Below, one piece after another: positions 50,344 to 59,801 of a DNA stretch of 64,000 bases (the stretch's first letter is position 1; each line of letters begins with the position of its first letter). Where the stretch lies: assembly GCF_000336775.1 (NCBI RefSeq), contig NZ_AOLJ01000005.1, positions 143,433 through 207,432 of the forward strand, read 5' to 3'. The position numbers and the translations under genes are program-made. The DNA is from Haloferax gibbonsii ATCC 33959. GTDB taxonomy: Archaea; Halobacteriota; Halobacteria; Halobacteriales; Haloferacaceae. The notes under the pieces are model-generated. The model made no database searches, was not told where the DNA came from, and was given only the letters and a program-made list of their open reading frames with translations.

Positions 50344-52121
50344 ATCCGAACGACACGGCCGAGTCAGCGACGATGCACAGCTTCCTGAACTGCTACCTCC
50401 GGGAGACGGGGGACTACACCGTCGTCCCCGCCGGGGACGCACCGGTCGAGACGGACGCCGACGAAGTCGTCCACGCGCCGCTGTTCCACCAGGGCGTCGA
50501 CCTCTACGTCCCGCTTTCGTACCGGTCGCCGACGGACCGCCACCTGTTCGACCTCCCCGGCGTCTACCGGCTTCCGCGGGGCGAAACGCTCCCGCTCGAG
50601 TACACGATGCTCGTGACGCTCGTCACGACCGAACTCAGACTCGACCGCGACGACACCGGCGCGGCCGACGAACTCCTCCTGCGAGTCGTCAAGAGCTGTC
50701 AGAATATCGAACAGTTCGTCGAGGCCCGCGAAGGCGACGAGGAGCGACTCTACGGCTTCGACACCACCTTCCGCGACGCCGAGCAGTCGCTCGTCTTCGG
50801 CCACCCGCTACACCCGACGCCGAAGAGCAGACAGGGCATCCCCGACCACGAGTCGCGGACCTACGCGCCCGAACTCCGCGGGTCGTTCCCGCTGGCGTAC
50901 TTCAGCGCCGACCCCTCGCTCGTCTCGCAGGACTCCGCGCGCGACGACTCGGCGGCCGAGTGGGTCGCGTCGGCGCTCCGAGCGGACGAGTCGGTCCCCG
51001 AGTCGTTCGTCGCCGAACGCGTCGACGCCGACGAGGTGCTGGTTCCCGTCCACCCGTGGCAGGCCGACTACCTCCGCGCGCAACCCGAAGTGCAGGCGCA
51101 CCTCGGCGACGGCCTCGAATACGTCGGCCAAGTCGGCAGGGAGTTCTATCCGACCTCCTCGGTTCGGACGCTGTACTCGCCGGACGCGCCGTTCATGGTC
51201 AAAGGCTCGCTGAACGTCAAAATCACCAACTCCGAGCGGACGAACAAACTCCCCGAACTGGAGCGCGGCGTCGCCGTCACCGAACTGCTGGACACCGAAC
51301 TCGGCGACGACCTCGAAGAGCGGTTCCCGGCGTTCGACGTCGTCCGCGACCCGGCGTACCTGACGGTCGACCTCGGCGACGGCGAGTCCGGCTTCGAGAC
51401 CGTCCTCCGCGAGAACCCCTTCCGCGGCAACGCGGCGGCGAACGCGACGCCCGTGGTCGGCCTCTGTCAGGACCACCTCGGCGACGGGTCGTCGCGGCTG
51501 GCGACGCTCGTCGAGGGAATCGCCGAGCACGAGGGCAGACCGACCGGTGCGGTGGCTGAAGACTGGTTCCGCCAGTACCTCGAACTGTCGGTTCGGCCGG
51601 TGTTGTGGCTCTATCTCGAACGCGGACTGGGCGTCGAAGCCCACCAGCAGAACAGCGTCCTGACGCTCGACGGCGGCTATCCCGAGACGTTCCGCTACCG
51701 CGACAATCAGGGCTACTATCTCCCCGAATCTATGTACGAGGAGGTGGACGCGCTCCTGCCCGGCATCGGCGAGCGCGCCGACACCGTCTGCCCGGACGCC
51801 GTCGCCGACGAGCGCATCCGCTACTACGTCATCATCAACAACGCCCTCGGCCTCGTCAACGCCTTCGGCACGGCCGGACTGGTCGACGAACGGCGCCTCT
51901 TGGAGGTCCTCCGCGAGGAACTCGAATCGCTCCGCCGGTACGACCGGCCGTCGTCGTCGCTGCTCGACGACCTCCTCACCAGGGAGACGATTCCCTGCAA
52001 GGCGAACCTGCTCACGCGGTTCCACGACATGGACGAACTGGAGGGCTCGCTGGCGAATCAGTCGGTGTACGCCGACATCGACAACCCGCTGGTCACGGAA
52101 CTGGAGGTGCCGACGCCATGA
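50340..52121 (+). CDS. IucA/IucC-family NIS siderophore synthetase (operon copy 1)
   Basis: The 593-residue paralogue of the protein at 45340 shares GHPLHPTPKSRQG, VHPWQADYLRAQP, SVRTLYSPDAPFMVKGSLNV and GLGVEAHQQNSVL. The start at 50340 (MNPNDTAESATMHSFLNCYL) overlaps the upstream stop by 4 bases. It would couple citrate to N-hydroxy-N-acetyl-diaminopropane. Which of the two paralogues performs the first or second condensation cannot be told. It overlaps the acetyltransferase gene by 4 bases. Confidence 0.92.
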   Translation: MNPNDTAESATMHSFLNCYLRETGDYTVVPAGDAPVETDADEVVHAPLFHQGVDLYVPLSYRSPTDRHLFDLPGVYRLPRGETLPLEYTMLVTLVTTELRLDRDDTGAADELLLRVVKSCQNIEQFVEAREGDEERLYGFDTTFRDAEQSLVFGHPLHPTPKSRQGIPDHESRTYAPELRGSFPLAYFSADPSLVSQDSARDDSAAEWVASALRADESVPESFVAERVDADEVLVPVHPWQADYLRAQPEVQAHLGDGLEYVGQVGREFYPTSSVRTLYSPDAPFMVKGSLNVKITNSERTNKLPELERGVAVTELLDTELGDDLEERFPAFDVVRDPAYLTVDLGDGESGFETVLRENPFRGNAAANATPVVGLCQDHLGDGSSRLATLVEGIAEHEGRPTGAVAEDWFRQYLELSVRPVLWLYLERGLGVEAHQQNSVLTLDGGYPETFRYRDNQGYYLPESMYEEVDALLPGIGERADTVCPDAVADERIRYYVIINNALGLVNAFGTAGLVDERRLLEVLREELESLRRYDRPSSSLLDDLLTRETIPCKANLLTRFHDMDELEGSLANQSVYADIDNPLVTELEVPTP

Positions 52122-52813
52122 CCGGGTCGAACGCGGGTGCTGCGGCCGCGGCGACGCGAACGAACGGAGGGCGCGAGTACGCGTATCGGGCTCGAAACGA
52201 GCGCATCGACCGGACCGTCGCGTTCGCCGAGGTCGACCCGACCCTCGATTTCGACCGGCTTCGCGCGTGGTTCGGCTCCGACCACGTCAAGCCGTACTGG
52301 CAACTCGACCTGCCGGAGGCGGCGTTTCGGGCGAAGCTCGATTCGAAGCTCGGCGACGACCACCTCACGCCCTACGTCGGCCTGTTGGACCACACGCCGA
52401 TGAGCTACTGGGAGACGTACCGCGCGGCCGACGACGCGGTCGGCGAGCGCTACGACGCGGAGCCCGAAGACCGCGGCGTCCACCTGCTCATCGGGCCGCC
52501 GGAGTACCTCGGACACGGCTACGCAGTTCCCCTCCTGCGGGCGATTACCGCGTTTCAGTTCCGCGCGACCGACGCGGGTCGCGTCGTCAGCGAACCGGAC
52601 GTTCGCAACGAAATCGCCATCCGCGTCTTCGAGCGGTGCGGCTACGAGCCGCAGGGGCGCATCGACCTCCCCGACAAGGAGGCGCTGTTGATGCACTGCG
52701 AGCGCGAGCGGTTCTTCGACGCGGTTGGGGAACCCGCGGACGTGGACGTGGACGTGAACGGCGGTTCCGACGCCGACACCGCGGCCGACGCGGAGTCGGA
52801 GGTGGGGCGATGA
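52118..52813 (+). CDS. iucB: Siderophore N-acetyltransferase (IucB/RhbD-type, GNAT)
   Basis: The 231-residue protein matches the IucB-like acyltransferase family: VKPYWQLDLPEAAFRAKL near 70, the PMSYWETYRA segment, the acetyl-CoA loop LLIGPPEYLGHGYAVPLLRAI and the final VRNEIAIRVFERCGYEPQGRIDLPDKEALLM. It would acetylate the hydroxylated amine to form the hydroxamate. The C-terminal 25 residues are a VDVDVNGGSDADT-type acidic tail. It overlaps both neighbours by 4 bases. Confidence 0.9.
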   Translation: MTGSNAGAAAAATRTNGGREYAYRARNERIDRTVAFAEVDPTLDFDRLRAWFGSDHVKPYWQLDLPEAAFRAKLDSKLGDDHLTPYVGLLDHTPMSYWETYRAADDAVGERYDAEPEDRGVHLLIGPPEYLGHGYAVPLLRAITAFQFRATDAGRVVSEPDVRNEIAIRVFERCGYEPQGRIDLPDKEALLMHCERERFFDAVGEPADVDVDVNGGSDADTAADAESEVGR

Positions 52814-54183
52814 GCGAGACACCCGTCCACGACGTGGTCGGCGTCGGCCTCGGGCCGTTCAACCTCGGGCTGGCCGCCATGCTCGACGGCGCGCCCGACG
52901 ACGTGGACGCGGTATTCCTCGAACAGGACGCCGAGTTCGCGTGGCACGAGGGGATGCTCATCGAGGGGACGACCCTCGAAGTGCCGTTCCTCGCGGACCT
53001 CGTGACGCTGGCCGACCCGACGAACCCCCACAGCTACCTCAACTACCTGCGGGAGACGGGCCGCATCTACGAGTTCTACTTCTACGAGACGTTCCAGATT
53101 CCCCGGCGGGAGTACGACGACTACCTGCGCTGGGTCAGCCGGCGACTCGACGCCTGCCGGTTCGAACGCCGCGTGACGGACGTCGAGTGGGTCGAAGACG
53201 GCTACTTCGAGGTGACCGCCCGCCACCCCGAAAGCGGTGAGGAGCACCGCTACCGGGCCGAGGACGTGGTGTTCGGTGTCGGAAGCCGGCCGCACGTCCC
53301 CGAGAATCTGGGGGGACAGCCCGAGCGCGACGTGTTCCACACCGCGGCGTACCGGAGCCGAAAAGAGCGGTGTCTCGACGCCGACTCGATAACCGTCGTC
53401 GGGTCGGGCCAGAGCGCCGCGGAGGTGTTCTTGGACCTCTTGGAGGCGCAGGCCGACGCGGACTACCGACTCGACTGGCTCACGCGCTCGGAGGGGTTCT
53501 TCCCGATGGAGTACTCGAAGCTCGGACTCCAGCACTTCACGCCGGAGTACACGTCGTACTTCAACGACCTCCCGCAGGAGACCCGCGACGAGGTGTACCC
53601 CGAACAGGACCTGCTGTACAAGGGCATCGACGTGAACACCAGCGCCGAGATATACGACGCGCTCTACCGTCGCTCCATCGGCGACCGCGACCCCGACGTG
53701 GGGCTGTTCGCCATGACCTCGGTGGAGGGCATCGAGCGGGTGTCCGGTTCCGACGGACCGCGCTACCGCCTCGACTGCGAGCAGTGGCAGTCCGAGACGC
53801 CGTTCGCCCACGAGAGCGAGGTCGTCGTCCTCGGGACTGGCTACCACCGGCCGACGCCGAGTTTCCTCTCGTCGCTCGAATCGCGCATCGAGTGGGACGA
53901 CGAGGGTCGCTACCGCGTCACCGACGACTACCGACTGCGCCTCGACGACGACGTGACGGGGCGCATCTTCGTCCAGAACGCGGAACGCCACACCCACGGC
54001 GTCGGCGCGCCCGACCTCGGCCTCGGCTGTTATCGCAACGCGCACATCGTGAACCGACTCTGCGACCGGACGGTCTACCCCGAAGACGAGGACACCGTGT
54101 TTCAGGACTTCGCCGTCGAGCGGTTCCTCGAAACGACCGGCGGCGCGACTGCGGCGGTATCGACGGCGGAGGAAGACGAATGA
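52810..54183 (+). CDS. iucD: Siderophore amine N-monooxygenase (IucD/RhbE-type)
   Basis: The 457-residue flavoprotein would hydroxylate the terminal amine of 1,3-diaminopropane using FAD, NADPH and O2. The FAD motif GVGLGPFNLGLA is at residues 11-22, the NADPH motif VVGSGQSAAEVF near 196, and LGTGYHRPTP near 345 is the typical third motif. Use of O2 fits an aerobic halophile. It overlaps its neighbours by 4 bases in the siderophore operon. Confidence 0.92.
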   Translation: MSETPVHDVVGVGLGPFNLGLAAMLDGAPDDVDAVFLEQDAEFAWHEGMLIEGTTLEVPFLADLVTLADPTNPHSYLNYLRETGRIYEFYFYETFQIPRREYDDYLRWVSRRLDACRFERRVTDVEWVEDGYFEVTARHPESGEEHRYRAEDVVFGVGSRPHVPENLGGQPERDVFHTAAYRSRKERCLDADSITVVGSGQSAAEVFLDLLEAQADADYRLDWLTRSEGFFPMEYSKLGLQHFTPEYTSYFNDLPQETRDEVYPEQDLLYKGIDVNTSAEIYDALYRRSIGDRDPDVGLFAMTSVEGIERVSGSDGPRYRLDCEQWQSETPFAHESEVVVLGTGYHRPTPSFLSSLESRIEWDDEGRYRVTDDYRLRLDDDVTGRIFVQNAERHTHGVGAPDLGLGCYRNAHIVNRLCDRTVYPEDEDTVFQDFAVERFLETTGGATAAVSTAEEDE

Positions 54184-56159
54184 ACGGACCGGAACTGCGG
54201 ACGAACGGACGGACGGGACGCACAGGACAGATAGACGGACTGGAGACGCTCCGGACCGCGCTCGACGCGGACCGGTGGGCGGACGTGAGCCGCGACCTGC
54301 TCACGAAGCTGTTCGAGGAGTTCCTGTACGAGGAGTTGCTCGACCCCGAAGCACGCGGCACCGACGGCGAGTGGACCCGGTACCGGCTGGACTACGACGG
54401 CGCGGCATACCGGTTCGCGGCCCAATCGCGGCCGTTCGACAGTTACCGGGTCGACCCCGACAGCATCGAGCGGCGGGACGGAGACGCCGGCGGCGAGACG
54501 GAGAGCGGAGACGCCGACGAGAACCCGACCGAAACCGGAGACGGGGAGGGCTGGCGGCCCGCGACCGACCCCGTCCAGTTCCTCCTCGACGCGCGGGAGT
54601 CGCTCGGCGTGGCCCCCGAGACGGCGAGTCACCTCGTCCGGGAGTACAACAACACGCTGGTCGCCGACGCCCACATCGACGCCCGCAAGGCCGAGACGGA
54701 CGAGAGCCTGCTGGACATGCCGTACGCCGCGGTCGAAGGCGAGATGGAGGGCCACCCGTGGTTCACCATCAACAAGGGCCGCATCGGCTTCGGCTACGAC
54801 GACTACCGGGCGTACGCCCCCGAGCGCAAGACGCCGCAGTCCCTCGTCTGGGTCGCCGCGCGCCGCGACCGCGCCGACTTCCGGAGCGTCGAGGGACTGC
54901 GGTACGAGTCGCTGATAGCCCAGCAACTCGGCGAGGCCGCGGCGGAGTTCGACGCGACGCTCCGGGCCGGCGGTCACGACCCCGACGACTACTACTACCT
55001 CCCGGTCCACGAGTGGCAGTGGAAAAACACCGTCGCACAGCTGTTCGCCAAGGACGTCGCAGCCGGCGACATCGTCCCGCTGGGGACCGGTCCCGACAGT
55101 TACCTCCCGCAGCAGTCGGTGCGGACGCTCACGAACCTCACGGACCCAGAAAAGCCGCACGTCAAGGTCCCGATTCGCGTGCTGAACACCATCGTCTATC
55201 GGGGACTGCCCGGCGAGCAGGCGCGCGCCGCGCCCCGGGTCACGGAGTACGTGCAGTCGATTCGCGACGACGACCCGTTCCTCCGCGACGACTGCGAGTT
55301 GGTGCTGCCGGGCGAGATTGCGAGTCTCAACTACGACCACCCCGAGTTCTCGCAACTGGACGACGCGCCGTACCAGTACCACGAACTGCTCGGGGCGGTG
55401 TGGCGCGAGAGCGTCGAGGCCCTCGTCGACGACGACGAGCAGGTGCTCACGCTCTCGGCGCTCATGCACGAGGACGCCGACGGCACGCCCGTCGTCTCCA
55501 AGCTCGCCGAGCGGGCCGGCTGTTCCATCGACGAGTGGCTAGCCGACTGCTTCGACGTGCTGCTGCCGCCGCTGTTGCACTACCTCTACCGCTACGGGAT
55601 GGTGTTCATGCCCCACGGGACGAACACGATGCTCGTCCTTCGGGACGGCCGGCCGACCCGGCTGGCGGTGAAGGACTACGTGGACGAGATCGCGGTCAGC
55701 GAGACGCGACTACCGGAACTCGACAGACTCCCCGACGGCCTGTACGAACACGACGACATCGTCCACCGGAAGTCGCCGGACGGGATGTGTCAGCACATCG
55801 TCGGCACGCTGTTCGTCTGCGTCCTGCGCTACGTGGCCGACCTGCTGGAGCGCCGCGAGGGCTACGACGAGACGCGCCTGTGGCGACAGGTCCGCGCGAG
55901 CATCGAGCGGTACCACGAGCGGTTCCCGGAACTGGAAGACCGCTTCGAGCTGTTCGACCTGTTCAAACCGGAGTACGACAAGCTCTGTCTGAACCGGAAT
56001 CGGCTCGTGGAGTACGGCTACGACGACGACCACGCGCCGCCGGCGGTGACGGCCCACGGAACCGTCTCGAACGCGCTTTTCGACCTCGAACCGGCGGCAC
56101 GGGCGGGAGGCGAGGACGGAGACCGGCGATCGGAGAGCGACGCGAGAGGCGACCGATGA
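54180..56159 (+). CDS. IucA/IucC-family NIS siderophore synthetase (operon copy 2, diverged)
   Basis: The 659-residue protein belongs to the same family but is clearly distinct from the other two copies. It shows EGHPWFTINKGRIGFGYDDY, VHEWQWKNTVAQLF, LPQQSVRTLTNLTDPEKPHVKVPI and MVFMPHGTNTMLVL, where HGTN takes the place of HQQN. Residues about 110-135 are an acidic Asp/Glu/Gly/Thr insertion. Two distinct synthetases plus a paralogue are consistent with stepwise condensation of two arms onto citrate. It overlaps the monooxygenase and deacetylase genes by 4 bases. Confidence 0.9.
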   Translation: MNGPELRTNGRTGRTGQIDGLETLRTALDADRWADVSRDLLTKLFEEFLYEELLDPEARGTDGEWTRYRLDYDGAAYRFAAQSRPFDSYRVDPDSIERRDGDAGGETESGDADENPTETGDGEGWRPATDPVQFLLDARESLGVAPETASHLVREYNNTLVADAHIDARKAETDESLLDMPYAAVEGEMEGHPWFTINKGRIGFGYDDYRAYAPERKTPQSLVWVAARRDRADFRSVEGLRYESLIAQQLGEAAAEFDATLRAGGHDPDDYYYLPVHEWQWKNTVAQLFAKDVAAGDIVPLGTGPDSYLPQQSVRTLTNLTDPEKPHVKVPIRVLNTIVYRGLPGEQARAAPRVTEYVQSIRDDDPFLRDDCELVLPGEIASLNYDHPEFSQLDDAPYQYHELLGAVWRESVEALVDDDEQVLTLSALMHEDADGTPVVSKLAERAGCSIDEWLADCFDVLLPPLLHYLYRYGMVFMPHGTNTMLVLRDGRPTRLAVKDYVDEIAVSETRLPELDRLPDGLYEHDDIVHRKSPDGMCQHIVGTLFVCVLRYVADLLERREGYDETRLWRQVRASIERYHERFPELEDRFELFDLFKPEYDKLCLNRNRLVEYGYDDDHAPPAVTAHGTVSNALFDLEPAARAGGEDGDRRSESDARGDR

Positions 56160-57004
56160 GCGACGAACTGTTCGCGCGCGTCGATTCGAACTACAAGCCG
56201 GACCCGTGGGGCGAGTACCGCGCCGCGGCGACGTTCACGTTCGACCTCGACGCCAACGAACTGTGGCGCGCGGCCGCCGCGCTCGACCCGGAGTTCGCCA
56301 GGTTGGACTACCGCGGCGACTACGGGCCGGAAGTCGGCGTGCCGCGGCTCGTCGAACTGTTCGAGAAGTACGACGTGAACTGCACGTTCTTCGTCCCCGG
56401 CAAGGTCGCGGCGGAGTGGCCCGAGGCGGTGAAGCTCCTCCACGAACACGGCCACGAAATCGCCCACCACGGCTACACGCACGTCTCGCCCCGCGAGATG
56501 TCCGCCGAGCGCGAGGCGACCGAGTTCCGACGGACCATCGAGGTGTTCGAAGACCTCACCGGCGAGCCACCGGTCGGCTACCGGACCGTCGGCGGGATGC
56601 GCGACCAGACGCTCGACCTCGTCGAGGACGCCGGGATGCTGTACGACGCCTCGTGGCAGGACACGGACATGCCGTACCTCCGCGAGGACCGCGACCTCGT
56701 GGAGATTCCCAACGACTACCTGTTGGACGACTTCGTCTACTGGGGGTTCAACATGGGTCCGACGTTCGAGTTTCAGTCGGGTATCTCGCCGCACGATCCC
56801 GTCTTCGACACGTGGGAAGCCGAGTTCGACGGCATTCGCGAGCGCGGCCGGCTGTTCGTCTTGACGATGCACCCGCAGATTGTGGGCCGAGCGAGCCGCG
56901 TCGACGCGCTCGAATCCCTGCTCCAGCGGATGCTCTCGACCGGCGACACGTGGGTGACGACCTGCGCGGAACTCGCGCGCTACTGGCGCGACCGATACGA
57001 CTGA
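56156..57004 (+). CDS. Polysaccharide deacetylase-family protein in the siderophore operon
   Basis: The 282-residue protein has the NodB/CE4 homology fold: TFTFDLDANE (metal Asp region), CTFFVPGKVAAEWPEAVKLLHEHGHEIAHHGYTH (His-based metal triad) and LVEDAGMLYDASWQDTDMPY. It resembles the allantoinase-like (PuuE) and peptidoglycan deacetylase branches more than chitin deacetylases, with no signal peptide. Translational overlap with the synthetase and MATE genes indicates a part in siderophore processing, perhaps amide or acetyl hydrolysis. The specific reaction is unknown. Confidence 0.82.
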   Translation: MSDELFARVDSNYKPDPWGEYRAAATFTFDLDANELWRAAAALDPEFARLDYRGDYGPEVGVPRLVELFEKYDVNCTFFVPGKVAAEWPEAVKLLHEHGHEIAHHGYTHVSPREMSAEREATEFRRTIEVFEDLTGEPPVGYRTVGGMRDQTLDLVEDAGMLYDASWQDTDMPYLREDRDLVEIPNDYLLDDFVYWGFNMGPTFEFQSGISPHDPVFDTWEAEFDGIRERGRLFVLTMHPQIVGRASRVDALESLLQRMLSTGDTWVTTCAELARYWRDRYD

Positions 57005-58431
57005 TGGGTCGCGTGACGAAGCTCCGAGCGCGCCTCGACGGCCTGTTCGTCAGCCCGTCCGAACTCGAGTTGACCGAGGGAGGCATCGCGAGACCGCTTT
57101 GCTACCTCGCGCTCCCCATCGTCGTCACGAACCTGCTCCAGACGGCGTACAACGTCGCGGACACGCTCTGGCTGGGGCGCTACGGTACCGAGGCGCTGGC
57201 GGCCATCTCGTTCGCGTTTCCGCTGGTGTTCCTGTTCCTCTCGCTGGGGCTGGGGCTCTCTATCGCCGGGAGCGTTCTCGTCGCCCAACACACCGGCGCG
57301 GGCGAATCGCTCGACGCGGAGCGGGCGGCGGCGCAGACGCTCACGTACACGGCCATCGCGGCCGTCGGCGTCGGCGCTGTCGCCTACGTCGCGGTCGACG
57401 ACGTGCTCGCGTTCATGGGCGCGTCACCCGCAGTCCTCCCGCTGGCGACCGCCTACATGCGCATCGTCTCGCTGGGGATGGTGTTCGTGTTCGCGTTCTA
57501 CGCGTTCATCTCGCTCATGCGGGGCCGCGGCGACACCGTCACGCCCATGCTCGTCATGGCGGGGTCGGTCGCGCTCAACGTCGTCCTCGACCCGATTCTC
57601 ATCTTCGGCTGGTGGGGCGCGCCGGAACTCGGCATCCGCGGGGCGGCGATAGCGACGGTGTGCTGTCGCGGGCTGGCGGCCGTCGTCGGCGTCGGTATCC
57701 TCCTCGACGGACGACGCGGGCTTCGGCTCCGACCGGGGCAGTTCGTCCCGAGCGCCGCGGCCGCGAGGCGGCTGTTCCGACTCGGCCTGCCGACCGCCCT
57801 CGAAGAGACCGGACGAGCGGTCTCAATCAATCTCCTCTTGGCCGTCGTCGGGCTGTTTTCGACCGGCGTGGTCGCGGGCTACGGGGTCGGGACGCGTGTA
57901 TTCTCGGTCGTCGTCCTCCCGACGGTCGCGTTCGCGAGCGCGGTCGAGACGATGACGGGACAGAACCTCGGCGCGGGAGCGACTGACCGCGCGACGGCGA
58001 CTAACCGCTTCGCCGCGGCGTTCCTGTTCGGCGCCATGAGCGCCTGCGGCGTCGTCGTCTGGGTGGCCGCCCGTCCGCTCGTCGGTCTGTTCGCGGCCGA
58101 CGCGACCGTCGTCGACGCCGGCGTCTCCTTCCTCCGAACGATTGCCCCCTCGTTCGGATTCGTCGGGTTGATGCGCGTGTTCACCGGCGGACTGCGCGGG
58201 GCGGGGCGGACGACAGCGGCGTCGCTCATCGTTATCCTCGCGCTCGGCGTCGTGCGAATTCCGGCCGCGTTGTTGGGGGCGAGCGCCCTCGGTCCCGGCG
58301 GCATCTGGGTCGCGTTCGCCGCCTCGAACGTCGTCGGCGGCGGCGTCGCGTCGCTGTGGTTCTACCGGGCCGCCCGGCGGCGCTCACTCGCTCGAAGCGG
58401 TGTGAGGGGGGCCGTGGCCGGCGACGACTGA
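57004..58431 (+). CDS. MATE-family efflux transporter, candidate siderophore exporter
   Basis: The 475-residue membrane protein has twelve hydrophobic segments in two similar halves. The MATE pattern is visible at LALPIVVTNLLQTAYNVADTLWLG and LFRLGLPTALEETGRAVSINL, with conserved SVALNVVLDPILIFGWWGAPELGIRGAAIAT in the middle. It starts on the last base of the deacetylase stop (TGATG). Being the last gene of an iron-boxed siderophore operon, it is the best candidate exporter for the desferri-siderophore; MATE proteins export many cationic or neutral compounds. Confidence 0.9.
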   Translation: MGRVTKLRARLDGLFVSPSELELTEGGIARPLCYLALPIVVTNLLQTAYNVADTLWLGRYGTEALAAISFAFPLVFLFLSLGLGLSIAGSVLVAQHTGAGESLDAERAAAQTLTYTAIAAVGVGAVAYVAVDDVLAFMGASPAVLPLATAYMRIVSLGMVFVFAFYAFISLMRGRGDTVTPMLVMAGSVALNVVLDPILIFGWWGAPELGIRGAAIATVCCRGLAAVVGVGILLDGRRGLRLRPGQFVPSAAAARRLFRLGLPTALEETGRAVSINLLLAVVGLFSTGVVAGYGVGTRVFSVVVLPTVAFASAVETMTGQNLGAGATDRATATNRFAAAFLFGAMSACGVVVWVAARPLVGLFAADATVVDAGVSFLRTIAPSFGFVGLMRVFTGGLRGAGRTTAASLIVILALGVVRIPAALLGASALGPGGIWVAFAASNVVGGGVASLWFYRAARRRSLARSGVRGAVAGDD

Positions 58432-59045
58432 CGCCCGCGGGGCGGCCGAGGACTCATCGACGAAATCACAGATTGAATATATTTTGGGCCGAGATATCTG
58501 ACACGTTTACGCAGTAGGGGTAGACGAGATTATTCGCAGACTCACGTGTGGCCCAGACATCCTGTAAGAGCCCATCTTCAGCGACAAAACGACTATTCAG
58601 ATATGAGTCAAACGGAATCGAATCATCGAGATACGTTGACTATTTTATAGGAACTATGTAAATATCCATAAATAAATTCGGTCGATACTCGGGATGAGCG
58701 TCGGTGAGGAACCAGCGGTCGCGACGGCAAACCGGTCGCGCCGAGGAGACGACCGCCGGGCAAGCTCTACACCCATGCGAAAAACTATCACGCTCCGGCA
58801 CGAGGTTACGCGTGGTCGGCGCGAGCGGTCCGACCGTGTGACGTGTCAGTCATACCAGTACGCGCGAGGCGGCGGTGGACGCCGTGACAAGTCCAACTCA
58901 TGAACGCCCACCGCCGATTCTCGCGTTACGCTCAGCATCAACCATCGAAAGCGGTTTTCCGAGTCGAACGGGACGCCTTTCTGCGACTCGGCGTCACCGT
59001 TCTCCGGACCAGAACACTTATTCAGATACTTGACAACGAGTAGCT
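58432..59045. other. 614-base intergenic region before the IclR-type regulator, partly AT-rich
   Basis: No convincing gene. The part from about 58470 to 58690 is AT-rich with several TATA-like strings. A 69-codon frame at 58694-58903 is Arg/Ser-rich and looks like out-of-frame GC-rich sequence. An imperfect long inverted repeat occupies 58863-58925 (listed separately). The regulator promoter is near the end: cacttattc at about 59015-59023, 25 bases before ATG 59046. Confidence 0.55.
58863..58925. repeat. Imperfect inverted repeat, 16/18-base arms
   Basis: The left arm CGCGAG-gc-GGCGGTGG (58863-58878) and the right arm CCACCGCC-gatt-CTCGCG (58908-58925) pair as 8 + 6 base pairs around an unequal internal bulge, with a 29-base loop. 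It could be a hairpin in a transcript reading from the MATE gene, or the relic of a small mobile element; flanking direct repeats were not seen. Confidence 0.5.
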
Positions 59046-59801
59046 ATGGACGCCAAACATCCGGTGCGAACCACCGAGAAGACACTGGCGCTCGTCGAGG
59101 AGTTGATGGAGAAAGGACCCTGTGGGGTCACGGAGTTAGCGAGCGACCTCGACATGGGAAAGAGCGCGGTCCACAACCACTTGACGACCCTCCAGAAACA
59201 CGGGTACGTTCTCAAGGACGGCGACGACTACCGCGTCGGTCTGAAGTTCCTCGAAGTCGGCGGTCACAGTCGGAAGTCGATGGAGGTGTATCAGGTCGCC
59301 GAACCCGAGGTCAAGTCGCTCGCCGCCGACACGGGTGAACTCGCCAACCTCCTCGTCGAAGAACAGGGGATGGGCGTCTACCTGATGCGGGCGAAAGGCG
59401 ACGACGCCGTCGACCTCGACACCTACGCGGGCCTCCGAACGAACCTGCACACGACCGCCCTCGGGAAGGCGATTCTCGCGAACCTCCCGGAGTCGCGGGT
59501 GGACGAGATAATCGAGCGGCACGGTCTCGAACAGAAGACCCCGAAGAGCATCGGCACGCGACAAGAGCTGTTTCAGGTGCTCGAAGCGGTCCGAGAGCGG
59601 GGCTACGCCATCGACGACGGCGAGCGCCTCGAAGGGCTGCGCTGCCTCGCGGCACCCATCAAATCGTCCTCCGGTGAGGTGCTCGGTGCCATCAGCGTCT
59701 CGGCACCCGCCAGCCGGGTCAGCGACGAAGACCTCCACGGGTCGCTCCCCGAACGCGTCCTGAGCGCGGCGAACGTCGTCGAGCTCAACATCAACTACTG
59801 A
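59046..59801 (+). CDS. xacR: IclR-family regulator of pentose catabolism (XacR-like)
   Basis: The 251-residue protein has an N-terminal winged helix ([36 protein letters not shown]) and the IclR effector domain ([48 protein letters not shown]). Its place beside aldehyde dehydrogenase and enolase-type dehydratase genes matches XacR of Haloferax volcanii, an IclR-type activator of xylose and arabinose degradation; that identity is from memory of gene order. A TATA-like cttattc 26 bases upstream suggests a leaderless mRNA. Confidence 0.88.
   Translation: MDAKHPVRTTEKTLALVEELMEKGPCGVTELASDLDMGKSAVHNHLTTLQKHGYVLKDGDDYRVGLKFLEVGGHSRKSMEVYQVAEPEVKSLAADTGELANLLVEEQGMGVYLMRAKGDDAVDLDTYAGLRTNLHTTALGKAILANLPESRVDEIIERHGLEQKTPKSIGTRQELFQVLEAVRERGYAIDDGERLEGLRCLAAPIKSSSGEVLGAISVSAPASRVSDEDLHGSLPERVLSAANVVELNINY

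Noticed and set aside
58694..58903. 69-codon plus-strand frame before the xacR-like gene
   Set aside because: The product is Arg/Ser/Gly-rich with low Asp/Glu content, which in this genome marks an out-of-frame reading; no family is recognised.
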